DNA of 64,000 nt from Archangium lansingense. GTDB taxonomy: Bacteria > Myxococcota > Myxococcia > Myxococcales > Myxococcaceae. The translations under genes were made by a program, and so were the position numbers. The notes below the pieces were generated by a model. It saw only the letters and a list, made by a program, of their open reading frames with translations, did not search any database and was not told where the DNA came from. The stretch is from positions 7,502,001 through 7,566,000 of the forward strand of contig NZ_JAPNKA010000001.1 of NCBI RefSeq assembly GCF_026626635.1, written 5' to 3'. Within the stretch, counting starts at the first letter, position 1; each line of letters begins with the position of its first letter. Shown piece after piece: positions 25,701 to 37,700 of the stretch.

Positions 25701-28700
25701 CCGGCGACCTGGCCCGTCACCGTTCCGACGGCGTGCTCGAGTTCCTCGGCCGCGCTGACTTCCAGGTGAAGATCCGCGGCTTCCGCATCGAGCTGGGCGA
25801 GGTGGAAGCCGCGCTTCTCTCCCACCCCGAGGTGCGCGAGGCCATTGTCATCGCTCGCGAGGACTCTCCGGGCAACAAGCGTCTCGTCGGCTACGTCACC
25901 GGCAAGTCCGACGCGCTCGACACCCTCTCGCTGCGCTCTTACCTGCAGCAGCGGCTGCCCGAGTACATGGTGCCCTCGGCCCTCATGGCACTGGAGGCCC
26001 TGCCTCTTACTCCCAACGGCAAGGTGGACAGGAAGGCTCTTCCCGCCCCGGAGGCCCGTCCCGAGTTCCGCCCCTTCGTCCCTCCCTCCTCTCCCACCGA
26101 GGTGCGCCTGGCCTCCCTCTGGTGCGAGCTGCTCGGCCTGACTCAAGTCAGCGCCCTGGACGACTTCTTCGAGCTGGGCGGCCACTCTCTTCTTGCCACC
26201 CGCCTCGTCTCTCGCATCCGCTCCTCCTTCGAGGTGGAGCTGCCCCTGCGCGCCCTCTTCGAGGCCTCCACCCTCTCCGCCCTCTCCCAGCGCCTCGATG
26301 CCGCACTCCTGGCTGGTCAGGGCGTCTCCCTGCCTCCGCTCACCCGCGCTCCCCGGACGGACGCGCTGCCGCTGTCTTTCGCCCAGCAGCGCCTGTGGTT
26401 CCTCGACCAGCTCGAGCCCGGTAGCTCCGCCTACAACATGCCCGCGGCCCTGCGCCTGTCGGGCTCCCTCCACGTCTCCTCCCTCCAGCGCTCCCTCTCC
26501 GAGCTCCTCCGCCGCCACGAGTCCCTCCGCACCTCGTTCCGCGACACCGACGGCCAGCCCACGCAGCTCATCTCGCCGGCCGAGGCCTTCTCCCTGCCGG
26601 TGGTGGATCTGTCCGCCCACGCGTCCCAGGAGGCCGAGACCCGGCGCCTCGCCGAGCAGGATGCGCGCGCGCCCTTCGATCTGTCGCGGGGCCCGATGCT
26701 GCGCGCCACCCTGGTGCGGCTGAGCGATTCCGAGCACGTGCTGCTGCTGAACATGCACCACATCGCCTCGGACGGCTGGTCCATGGGCGTGCTGGTACGC
26801 GAGGTCGCTGCCCTCTACGAGGCCTTCTGCGCGGGCAGGCCCTCGCCCCTGCCCGAGCTGCCCGTGCAGTACGCCGACTACTCCGTCTGGCAGCGCTCGT
26901 GGCTCCAGGGCGAGGCGCTGGATGCCCAGCTCGCCTGGTGGCGCAAGCACCTCGAAGGCGCTCCCGCGATGCTGGAGCTGCCCACCGACAGGCCTCGTCC
27001 GGCCGCGCGCTCCTACCGGGGCGCGGTGCAGATGGTCACGCTGTCACGTGAGCTGTCCGAGTCGCTGCGCGCGCTCGGCCGCCGCGAGGGCGTCACGCCC
27101 TTCATGTTGCTCCTGGCCGCCTTCCAGGTGCTCCTGTCGCGCTACTCCGGGCAGGACGACATCAGCGTGGGTTCGCCCATCGCGGGCCGCCGCGTCGCCG
27201 AGCTCGAGGGCCTCATCGGCTTCTTCGTCAACACGCTCGTGCTGCGCACCCGCCTGTCCGGCGGCTCCTCGTTCCGCGAGGTACTGGCACGAGTGAAGGA
27301 GTCGACGCTCGGCGCCTTCGCCCACCAGGACATCCCCTTCGAGAAGCTCGTCGAGGAGCTGTCCCCGGAGCGCTCCCTGGGCCACTCGCCGCTGTTCCAG
27401 GTGATGTTCGCGCTGGCGAACGTCCCGACCGGGGAGTTCCAGCTCCCGGGCCTCACCCTGCGTCAGGAGGAGCAGGGAAGCACCACGACCAAGTTCGATC
27501 TCTCGTTCACGCTGGGCGAGAGCCCGGACGGCTTCGGCGGCACGCTCACCTACAACACGGACCTGTTCGACGCGGCCACGGCGGCGCGGATGATGCGCCA
27601 CTTCCAGGTGCTCCTGGAGACCATCGCCGCCCGTCCCGACACCGCCCTGCGAGAGATCCCCCTCCTCACCTCCGAGGAGCGCCAGCAGGTGCTCGTGGAC
27701 TGGAACGACACGCGCGCGGAGTTCCCCCGCGAGGCCACGCTCCACTCGCTCGTCCAGGCCCAGGCGCGACGCACGCCCGAGGCCACCGCGCTCGTCTCCG
27801 AGTCCGGCAGCCTCACCTACCGCCAGCTCACCGAGGCCTCCACGCGACTGGCGCTGCACCTGCGCTCGCTCGGCGTGGGCCCCGGGACGCATGTTGCCCT
27901 CTGCCTCGAGCGCTCCCTTGAGCTGCTCGTCTCCCTGCTCGCGATCATCGAGGCCGGCGCGGCCTGGGTCCCGCTGGATCCGGAGTACCCCTCCGAGCGC
28001 CTCGCCTTCATGCTCGAGGACAGCGGCGCGAAGCTGCTCCTCACGCGCTCCGCCCTGCTCCAGGCCCTGCCCTCCACCCAGGCCCAGGTCCTGCGGTTGG
28101 ACTCGCTCGACGCGCTGAACGCGCTGCCTCCGCCGCCCCAGGGCACCACCCTGCCCCAGCCCGAGGCCACCCGCCCCGCCTACGTCATCTACACCTCGGG
28201 CAGCACGGGCCGTCCCAAGGGTGTCCAGGTGGCCCACCGCTCCGCCGTCAACCACCTGCACTGGCGCCAGCGGGAGTACCCCATGGGACCCCAGGACGCC
28301 TTCCTCCAGAAGGCCTCCTTCAGCTTCGACATCTCCGTCTGGGAGATGTTCGCGCCGCTACTGGCCGGAGCCCGGCTCGTGCTCGCACGCCCCGGAGGCC
28401 AGAGGGATCCCGAGTACCTGGTGCAGACGGTGATCCGCCACGGCATCACCCACCTGCACTTCGGCCCCGCGCCCCTGTCCGCCTTCCTGCAAACGACGGA
28501 CATCGAGGGCTGCCAGTCGCTGCGTTTCGTCTTCTGCGGCGGCGAGCCCCTCACGCACGAGCTCCACGCGCGCTTCCTCTCCAAGCTGAGCGCCCAGCTC
28601 GTCCACCAGTACGGCCCCACGGAAGCGTGCATCGACTGCACGGCCTGGGTGTGCCCGTCGCACGCCGTCTCCACGCTGCCCATCGGCCGCCCCATCTCCA

Positions 28701-31700
28701 ACACCCAGGCCTATGTGGTGGACGCTTCGCTGCAGCCCGTGCCCGTGGGCGTCCCGGGCGAGCTGCTCATCGGCGGTGAAGGCGTGGCGCTCGGCTACCT
28801 CGGCCGCCCGGAGCTCACCTCCGAGCGCTTCATCACGGACCCCTTCAGCACCACCCCCGGTGCCCGCCTCTACCGCACCGGCGACAAGGTGCGCTGGCTG
28901 GCCGATGGAACCATCGAGTACCTCGGCCGCTTCGACTCGCAGGTGAAGCTTCGCGGCTTCCGCATCGAGTTGGGTGAGCTGGAGTCCGTGCTCCTCCAGC
29001 ACGCCTCCGTGCGCCAGGCCGTGGCGCTCGTGCGCGAGGACGCCCCGGGCGACAGGCGGCTGGTGGCCTACGTCACCGGCACCTTGTCCGACGTCTCCGA
29101 GCTGCGCGCCTTCCTGCAGCAGCGTCTGCCCGAGTACATGGTGCCCTCGGCCATCGTGCACCTGGAGACCCTGCCCCTCAATCCCAACGGCAAGGTCGAG
29201 CGCAAGGCCCTGCCCGTGCCCGAGGCCTCGGCGCTCTCGCGCAAGGTGTCCCGCGCGCCGAGCACGGAGGCCGAGCGCGCCCTGGCCGCCATCTGGGCCG
29301 AGGTGCTGCGCGTGGAGTCCGTGGGCGCCGAGGAGGACTTCTTCTCCCTCGGTGGCCACTCGCTGCTGGCCACCCAGGTCATCAGCCGCATCCGCTCCTC
29401 GCTCGGCGTGGAGCTGCCCCTGCGTACCCTCTTCGAGGCCCCCACCGTCGCGGGCCTCGCCGAGCGCGTTCAGTCCGCGAGCCGCACCCGCGCGCCCGCG
29501 CTGAAGCCGGCGGCTCGCGGGGGTCCGCTGCCGCTCTCCTTCGCGCAGCAACGGCTGTGGTTCCTGGATCAACTCGAGCCCGGCAGCACCGTCTACAACA
29601 TGCCCTCGGCGCTGCGGCTCTCCGGGCGGCTGTCCGCCAGCGCACTGGCCCGGGCGCTCGAGGCGCTCGTGCTGCGCCACGAGGCCCTGCGCACCACCTT
29701 CCAGGCGGGCGAGGACGGCCCCGTCCAGGTCGTCTCCGCCACGCCGCTCTCGGCTCTGCACACGGTGGACCTGGGCGCGCTGCCCGGGTCCGAGCGCGAG
29801 GCCGAGGTGTACCGGCTCGCGGAGGAGGAAGCCCGCCGGCCCTTCGACCTGACCCACGGCCCGCTCTTCCGCGCCGCGCTACTGCGCCTGAGCGACACCG
29901 AGCACGTCCTGCTCCTCACGCTGCACCACATCGTCTCCGACGGTTGGTCCAACGCCATCCTGGTGCGCGAGCTGGCGGCGCTCTACGAGTCCTTCATCAC
30001 GGGCCAGCAGGCGCGACTGCCCGCGCTGCCGGTGCAGTACGCCGACTACTCTGTCTGGCAGCGTGACTGGCTGCGCGGCTCCGTCCTCCAGCAGCAGGTG
30101 GACTACTGGAAGCAGCAGCTCTCCGGCGCTCCCACCGCCCTGGAGCTGCCCACCGACAAGCCCCGCCCGGCCATGCAGTCCTACCGCGGCGCGAGCGTCC
30201 CGGTTCACGTTTCCCAGGCGCTCTCCGAGTCCCTCAAGGCCCTGTGCCAGAAGGAGGGCGCCACGCCCTTCATGGTGCTGCTGGCTGCCTTCCAGGTGCT
30301 CCTGTCCCGCTACTCGGGCCAGGACGACATCAGCGTCGGCTCTCCCATCGCTGGCCGCACACGCGCCGAGACCGAGGGCCTCATCGGCTTCTTCATCAAC
30401 ACGCTCGTGCTGCGCTCTCACCTGTCCGACGGCGCCTCCTTCCGTGAGCTGCTCTCCCAGGTGCGCACCACCACCCTGGCCGCCTACGAGCACCAGGACG
30501 TCCCCTTCGAGAAGCTCGTCGAGGTGCTCCAGCCCACGCGTGACCTCAGCCGCAGCGCGCTCTTCCAGGTGATGTTCATCCTGCAGAACGCACCGAGCGG
30601 AGAGTTCCAGCTCCCGGGCCTCACCCTGCGCCCCGTGGAGCACGACGGGGGCGCTACCGCCAAGTTCGAGCTCTCGCTCACGCTGGGCGAGGGCCCGGAC
30701 GGCTTCGGCGGCGCGCTCACCTACAACACGGACCTGTTCGAGGAGGCCACCGCGGCGCGCATGATGCGCCAGTTCCAGGTCCTCCTGGAGGCCATTGCCG
30801 CCCAGCCCGACACCGCCCTGCGTGACCTGGCCCTCATCGGCAAGGACGAGGAGCGGCTGCTGCTGGAGACGTGGAACCCGCCCGGCGAGCTGCCCAAGGA
30901 TGGCTCGCTGCTGCACACTCGCCTGGAGGCCCAGGCCCGGCTCACCCCGAGCGCACTGGCGGTGGCGGATGGTACTCGCTCGTTCACCTATGACGAGCTG
31001 ATGCGGCGCTCCAACCGCCTCGCCCGTCACCTGCGCTCTCTGGGTGTGGGCCCGGAGGTCCGCGTCGGCGTGTGCCTGCGTCGTACCGTGGACCTTCCCG
31101 TTGCGCTGCTCGCGGTCCTCAAGGCCGGCGGCACCTACGCTCCCCTGGATCCGGACTACCCCTCCGAGCGGCTCGGCTACCTGCTGGAGGACTCGTGCTC
31201 GGCGCTCGTCATCAGCGAACGCTCTCTGCTCTCCGCTCTTCCCCAGTCGCGTCCCCAGACGCTCCTGCTGGAGGAGCTGGACGCGGTGCTGGCCGCGCAG
31301 TCCGACGAGCCGCTACCCGCTTCCGCCGACGCGGAGAACCTCGCCTACCTCATCTACACCTCGGGCTCGACGGGCCGCCCCAAGGGCGTGGCCATCACCC
31401 ACCGCAGCGCTGCCCTCTTCATCACCTGGGCGCTCGAGGTGTTCCCGCCCGATGAGCTGCAGGGCGTGCTCGCCGCCACCTCGGTGTGCTTCGACCTCTC
31501 CATCTTCGAGCTCTTCGTGCCGCTGTCTTGCGGCGGCCGGGTGTTCGTCGTTCCCAACGCCCTGCACCTGCCCTCCTTCTCGCGCCGCGACGAGGTGACG
31601 CTGGTCAACACCGTGCCCTCGGCCATCGCGGAGCTGGTGCGCACGGGCGGACTGCCTCGCTCGGTGCGGGTGGTCAACCTGGCCGGTGAGGCTCTGCCCA

Positions 31701-34700
31701 AACGCACCGTGGACGCGCTCTATGCGCTGGGCCACCTGGAGCGGGTGCTCAACCTCTACGGCCCCTCGGAGGACACCACCTACTCCACCTTCGACGAGGT
31801 GCCTCGCAACGAGCTCCGCGGTCCCACCATCGGCCGGCCCCTGGAGAACACTCAGGCCTACGTGCTCGACCGCCACCTGCGCCTGGTGCCGCTCGGTGTC
31901 CCGGGCGAGCTGTACCTCGCCGGCGATGGACTCGCTCGCGGCTACCTGCTGCGTCCGGAGCTCACCGCAGAGCGCTTCCTCCCTGACCCCTACAGCCGTA
32001 CGCCCGGTGGGCGCATGTACAAGACGGGCGACCTCGTGCGCTACCTGCCCGACGGACGCCTGGACTACCTGGGCCGCCTGGATCATCAGGTGAAGCTGCG
32101 TGGCTTCCGCATCGAGCTGGGCGAAGTGGAGTCCGTGCTCGCGCGCCATCCCTCCGTGCGTCAGGCCCTCGCTCTCGTGCGCGAGGACTCGCCCGGCGAC
32201 AAGCGACTGGTCGCCTACGTCACCGGTGACTCCCCCGACGCCTCCACCCTTCGCACCTACCTCCTGCAGCACCTGCCTGAGTACATGGTGCCCTCCGCCT
32301 TCGTTCCCCTGGAGGCCCTGCCCCTCACTCCCAACGGCAAGATCGACCGTAAGGCCCTGCCCGTACCCGAGGCCTCGGCGCTCTCTCGCAAGGTGTCCCG
32401 CGCGCCAAGCACGGAGACCGAGCGCGCCCTGGCCGCCATCTGGGCCGAGGTGCTGCGCGTGGAGTCCGTGGGCGCCGAGGAGGACTTCTTCTCCCTCGGT
32501 GGCCACTCGCTGCTGGCCACCCAGGTCATCAGCCGCATCCGCGCCTCGCTCGGCGTGGAGCTGCCCCTGCGCGCCCTCTTCGAGGCCCCCACCGTCGCGA
32601 GCCTCGCCGAGCGCGTCCAGACCACCAGCCGCGTCAAGGCCCCCGCCCTCCTTGCCGTGCGCCGCGATGGCCCGCTGCCCGCCTCCTTCGCTCAGCAACG
32701 GCTATGGGTGCTCGATCAAATCGAGCCCGGTAGTGCTGCCTACAACATCCCCACCGCGCTGCGGCTCTCCGGGCGGCTGTCCTCCGACGCACTGGCCCGG
32801 GCGCTCGAGGCGCTCGTGCTGCGCCACGAGGCCCTGCGCACCACCTTCCAGGCGAGCGAAGACGGCCCCGTCCAGGTCATCTCCGCCACGCCGCTCTCCA
32901 GCCTGCACACGGTGGACCTGGGTGCGCTGCCCGAGTCCGAGCGTGAGGCCGAGGCGTACCGGCTTGCGCAGGAGGAGGCCCGCCGGCCCTTCGACCTGGC
33001 CCATGGCCCGCTCTTCCGCACCTCGCTGCTGCGCCTGAGCGACACCGAGCACGTCCTGGTGCTCACGCTGCACCACATCATCTCCGACGGCTGGTCCATG
33101 GGAGTGCTCGTGCGCGAGCTGGCCGCGCTCTACGAGTCCTTCGTCACGGGCCAGCAGGCGCGGCTGCCCGCGCTGCCGGTGCAGTACGCCGACTACTCCG
33201 CCTGGCAGCGTGACTGGCTGCGCGGCGCCGTCCTCCAGCAGCAGGTGGACTACTGGAAGCAGCAGCTCTCTGGCGCCCCCTCCGCCCTGGAACTGCCCAC
33301 CGACAAGCCCCGCCCGGCCATGCAGTCCTACCGCGGCGCGAGCGTCCCGGTTCACGTGTCCCAGGCGGTCTCCGAGTCCCTCAAGGCCCTGTGCCAGAAG
33401 GAGGGCGCCACGCCCTTCATGGTGCTGCTTGCCGCCTTCCAGGTGCTCCTGTCCCGCTACTCGGGCCAGGACGACATCAGCGTCGGCTCTCCCATCGCTG
33501 GCCGCACACGCGCCGAGACCGAGGGCCTCATCGGCTTCTTCATCAACACGCTCGTGCTGCGCTCTCACCTGTCCGACGGCTCCTCCTTCCGCGAGCTGCT
33601 CTCCCAGGTGCGCACCACCACCCTGGCCGCCTACGAGCACCAGGACGTCCCCTTCGAGAAGCTCGTCGAGGTGCTCCAGCCCACCCGCGACCTCAGCCGC
33701 AGCGCGCTCTTCCAGGTGATGTTCACCCTGCAGAACACGCCCAGCGGCGAGCTCCAGCTCCCGGGCCTCTCCCTGCGTCCCGTGGAGCACGAGGGCACTA
33801 CCGCCAAGTTCGAGCTCTCGCTCACTCTGGGCGAGGGCCCCGACGGATTCGGCGGCGCGCTCACCTACAACACGGACCTGTTCGAAGAGGCCACCGCGGC
33901 GCGCATGATGCGCCAGTTCCAGGTCCTCCTGGAGGCCATTGCCGCCCAGCCCGACACCGCCCTGCGTGACCTGGCCCTCATCGGCAAGGACGAGGAGCGG
34001 CTGCTGCTGGAGACGTGGAACCCGCCCGGCGAGCTGCCCAAGGATGGCTCGCTGCTGCACACTCGCCTGGAGGCCCAGGCCCGGCTCACCCCGAGCGCAC
34101 TGGCGGTGGCGGATGGTACTCGCTCGTTCACCTATGACGAGCTGATGCGGCGCTCCAACCGCCTCGCCCGTCACCTGCGCTCTCTGGGTGTGGGCCCGGA
34201 GGTCCGCGTCGGCGTGTGCCTGCGTCGTACCGTGGACCTTCCCGTTGCGCTGCTCGCGGTCCTCAAGGCCGGCGGCACCTACGCTCCCCTGGATCCGGAC
34301 TACCCCTCCGAGCGGCTCGGCTACCTGCTGGAGGACTCGTGCTCGGCGCTCGTCATCAGCGAACGCTCTCTGCTCTCCGCTCTTCCCCAGTCGCGTCCCC
34401 AGACGCTCCTGCTGGAGGAGCTGGACTCGGTGCTCGCCGCGCAGTCCGACGAGCCGCTGCCCTCTTCCGCCGACGCGGAGAACCTCGCCTACCTCATCTA
34501 CACCTCGGGCTCGACGGGCCGCCCCAAGGGCGTGGCCATCACCCACCGCAGCGCTGCCCTCTTCATCACCTGGGCGCTCGAAGTGTTCCCGCCCGATGAG
34601 TTGCAGGGCGTGCTCGCCGCCACCTCGGTGTGCTTCGACCTCTCCATCTTCGAGCTCTTCGTGCCGCTGTCCTGCGGCGGCCGGGTGTTCGTCGTTCCCA

Positions 34701-37700
34701 ACGCCCTGTACCTGCCCTCCTTCTCGCGCCGCGACGAGGTGACGCTGGTCAACACCGTGCCCTCGGCCATCGCGGAGCTGGTGCGCACGGGCGGGCTGCC
34801 TCGCTCGGTGCGGGTGGTCAACCTGGCCGGTGAGGCGCTTCCCAAGCGCACCGTGGATGCGCTCTATGCGCTGGGCCACGTGGAGCGGGTGCTCAACCTC
34901 TACGGCCCCTCGGAGGACACCACCTACTCCACCTTCGACGAGGTGCCTCGCAACGAGCTCCGCGGTCCCACCATCGGCCGGCCCCTGGAGAACACTCAGG
35001 CCTACGTGCTCGACCGCCACCTGCGCCTGGTGCCGCTCGGTGTCCCGGGCGAGCTGTACCTCGCCGGCGATGGGCTCGCTCGCGGCTACCTGCTGCGTCC
35101 GGAGCTCACCGCAGAGCGCTTCCTCCCTGACCCCTACAGCCGTACGCCCGGTGGGCGCATGTACAAGACGGGCGACCTCGTGCGCTACCTGCCCGACGGG
35201 CGCCTGGACTACCTGGGCCGCCTGGATCATCAGGTGAAGCTGCGTGGCTTCCGCATCGAGCTGGGCGAAGTGGAGTCCGTGCTCGCGCGCCATCCCTCCG
35301 TGCGTCAGGCCCTCGCTCTCGTGCGCGAGGACTCGCCCGGCGACAAGCGCCTGGTCGCCTACGTCACCGGTGACTCCCCCGACGCCTCCACCCTTCGCAC
35401 CTACCTCCTGCAGCACCTGCCTGAGTACATGGTGCCCTCCGCCTTCGTTCCCCTGGAGGCCCTGCCCCTCACTCCCAACGGCAAGATCGACCGTAAGGCC
35501 CTGCCCGTGCCCGAGGCCTCGGCGCTCTCGCGCAAGGTGTCCCGCGCGCCGAGCACGGAGACCGAGCGCATCCTGGCCGCCATCTGGGCCGAGGTGCTGC
35601 GCGTGGAGTCCGTGGGTGCCGAGGAAGACTTCTTCTCCCTCGGTGGCCACTCGCTGCTGGCTACTCAGGTCATCAGCCGCATCCGCTCCTCTCTCGGCGT
35701 GGAGCTGCCCCTGCGCGCCCTCTTCGAGGCCCCCACCGTCGCGAGCCTCGCCGAGCGCGTCCAGACCACCAGCCGCGTCAAGGCCCCCGCGCTCCTTCCC
35801 GTGCGCCGCGATGGCCCGCTGCCCGCCTCCTTCGCTCAACAGCGGCTGTGGGTGCTCGATCAAATCGAGCCCGGCAGCACCGCCTACAACATCCCCACCG
35901 CGCTGCGGCTCTCCGGGCGGCTGTCCTCCGACGCACTGGCCCGGGCGCTCGAGGCGCTCGTGCTGCGCCACGAGGCCCTGCGCACCACCTTCCAGGCGGG
36001 CAAGGACGGCCCCGTCCAGGTCATCTCCGCCACGCCGCTCTCGGCTCTGCACACGGTGGACCTGGGCGCGCTGCCCGAGTCCGAGCGTGAGGCGTACCGG
36101 CTCGCTCAGGAGGAGGCCCACCGGCCCTTCGACCTGGCCCATGGCCCACTCTTCCGCACCTCGCTGCTGCGCCTGAGCGACACCGAGCACGTCCTGGTGC
36201 TCACGCTGCACCACATCGTCTCCGACGGCTGGTCCATGGGAGTGCTCGTGCGCGAGCTGGCCGCGCTCTACGAGTCCTTCGTCACGGGCCAGCAGGCGCG
36301 GCTGCCCGCGCTGCCGGTGCAGTACGCCGACTACGCTGTCTGGCAGCGTGACTGGCTGCGCGGCGCCGTCCTCCAGCAGCAGGTGGACTACTGGAAGCAG
36401 CAGCTCTCTGGCGCCCCCTCCGCCCTGGAGCTGCCCACCGACAAGCCTCGCCCGGCCATGCAGTCCTACCGCGGCGCCAACCTCCCGGTGCACCTGCCCC
36501 AGGCGCTCTCCGAGTCCCTCAAGGCTCTGTGCCAGAAGGAGGGCGTCACGCCCTTCATGGTGCTGCTGGCCGCCTTCCAGGTGCTCCTGTCCCGCTACTC
36601 GGGCCAGGACGACATCAGCGTCGGCTCTCCCATCGCTGGCCGCACACGCGCCGAGACCGAGGGCCTCATCGGCTTCTTCATCAACACGCTCGTGCTGCGC
36701 TCTCACCTGTCCGACGGCTCCTCCTTCCGCGAGCTGCTCTCCCAGGTGCGCACCACCACCCTGGCCGCCTACGAGCACCAGGACGTCCCCTTCGAGAAAC
36801 TCGTCGAGGTGCTCCAGCCCACGCGTGACCTCAGCCGCAGCGCGCTCTTCCAGGTGATGTTCACCCTGCAGAACACGCCCAGTGGCGAGCTCCAGCTCCC
36901 GGGCCTCACCCTGAGCCCCGTGGAGCAGGAGGGCACCACCGCCAAGTTCGAGCTCTCACTCACGCTGGGCGAGGGCCCCGACGGATTCGGCGGCGCGCTC
37001 ACCTACAACACGGACCTGTTCGAAGAGGCCACCGCGGCGCGCATGATGCGCCACTTCCAGGTGCTCCTGGAGGCCATTGCCGCCCACCCACACACCGCCC
37101 TGCGCGACCTGCCCCTCCTCACCTCCGAGGAGCGCCAGCAGGTGCTGCTGGCCTGGAACGACACTCGTGCGGACTTCCCCCGCGAGTCCACGCTCCACTC
37201 TCTCTTCCAGGCCCAGGCGCTGCGCACTCCCGACGCCGTCGCCCTGGCCTTCGAGGACTCCACTCTCACCTACCGTCAGCTCGACGAGTCCTCCACCCGC
37301 CTCGCCCTGCACCTGCGCTCTCTCGGCTCCGGCCCCTCGGTCCGCATCGCCCTGTGCCTCGAGCGCTCCCTGGAGATGGTGGTCGCCCTGCTGGCCATCC
37401 TCAAGTCCGGTGCCTCCTGGGTCCCCGTGGATCCGGAGTACCCCGCTGACCGCCAGTCCTTCATGCTCGAGGACAGCGGCGCCAGGCTGCTCCTCACCCG
37501 CTCCACCCTGCTCCAGGCCCTGCCCTCCACTCAGGCCCAGGTGGTGACGTTGGACTCGGTGGAGGCGCTGGAGTCGCTGCCTCTACCTCCCCAGGGCACC
37601 GCCCTGCCCCAGGCCGAGGCCAACAGCCCCGCCTACATCATCTACACCTCGGGCAGCACGGGCCGTCCCAAGGGCGTCCAGGTGGCCCACCGCTCCGCCG

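Larger units (their letters stand above)
18054..26520 (+). repeat. Tandem NRPS module duplication, 3,177-bp period
   Basis: Units start at about 18054, 21231 and 24408. They are near-identical over the end of C, all of A, T and the start of the next C, with matched landmarks (the ACATCGACTT string, carrier Ser codons) exactly 3,177 bases apart. The third unit stops matching near 26520, where module 8's own C domain begins. A dispersed copy of the A-T part lies in synthetase 1 at about 6690-8700. Confidence 0.85.
29525..37110 (+). repeat. Tandem NRPS module duplication, 3,144-bp period
   Basis: Modules 9 and 10 repeat with a 3,144-bp period; the adenylation segments at about 30780-32400 and 33924-35540 differ at only scattered bases. 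The C domain of module 11 (35813-37110) is a third partial copy with a 6-base in-frame deletion (EREAYRL for EREAEAYRL). Confidence 0.8.

Noticed and set aside
18054..26520. Long repeats as a possible CRISPR or mobile element
   Set aside because: The repeat unit is a 3,177-bp coding NRPS module in frame, with no spacers, inverted ends or transposase.
32702..36778. 1,358-codon open frame on the minus strand inside synthetase 2
   Set aside because: It is an antisense shadow of the repeated NRPS modules; third-position GC bias keeps the opposite frame open, and the translation is low-complexity Gly/Gln/Glu/Arg with no domain.
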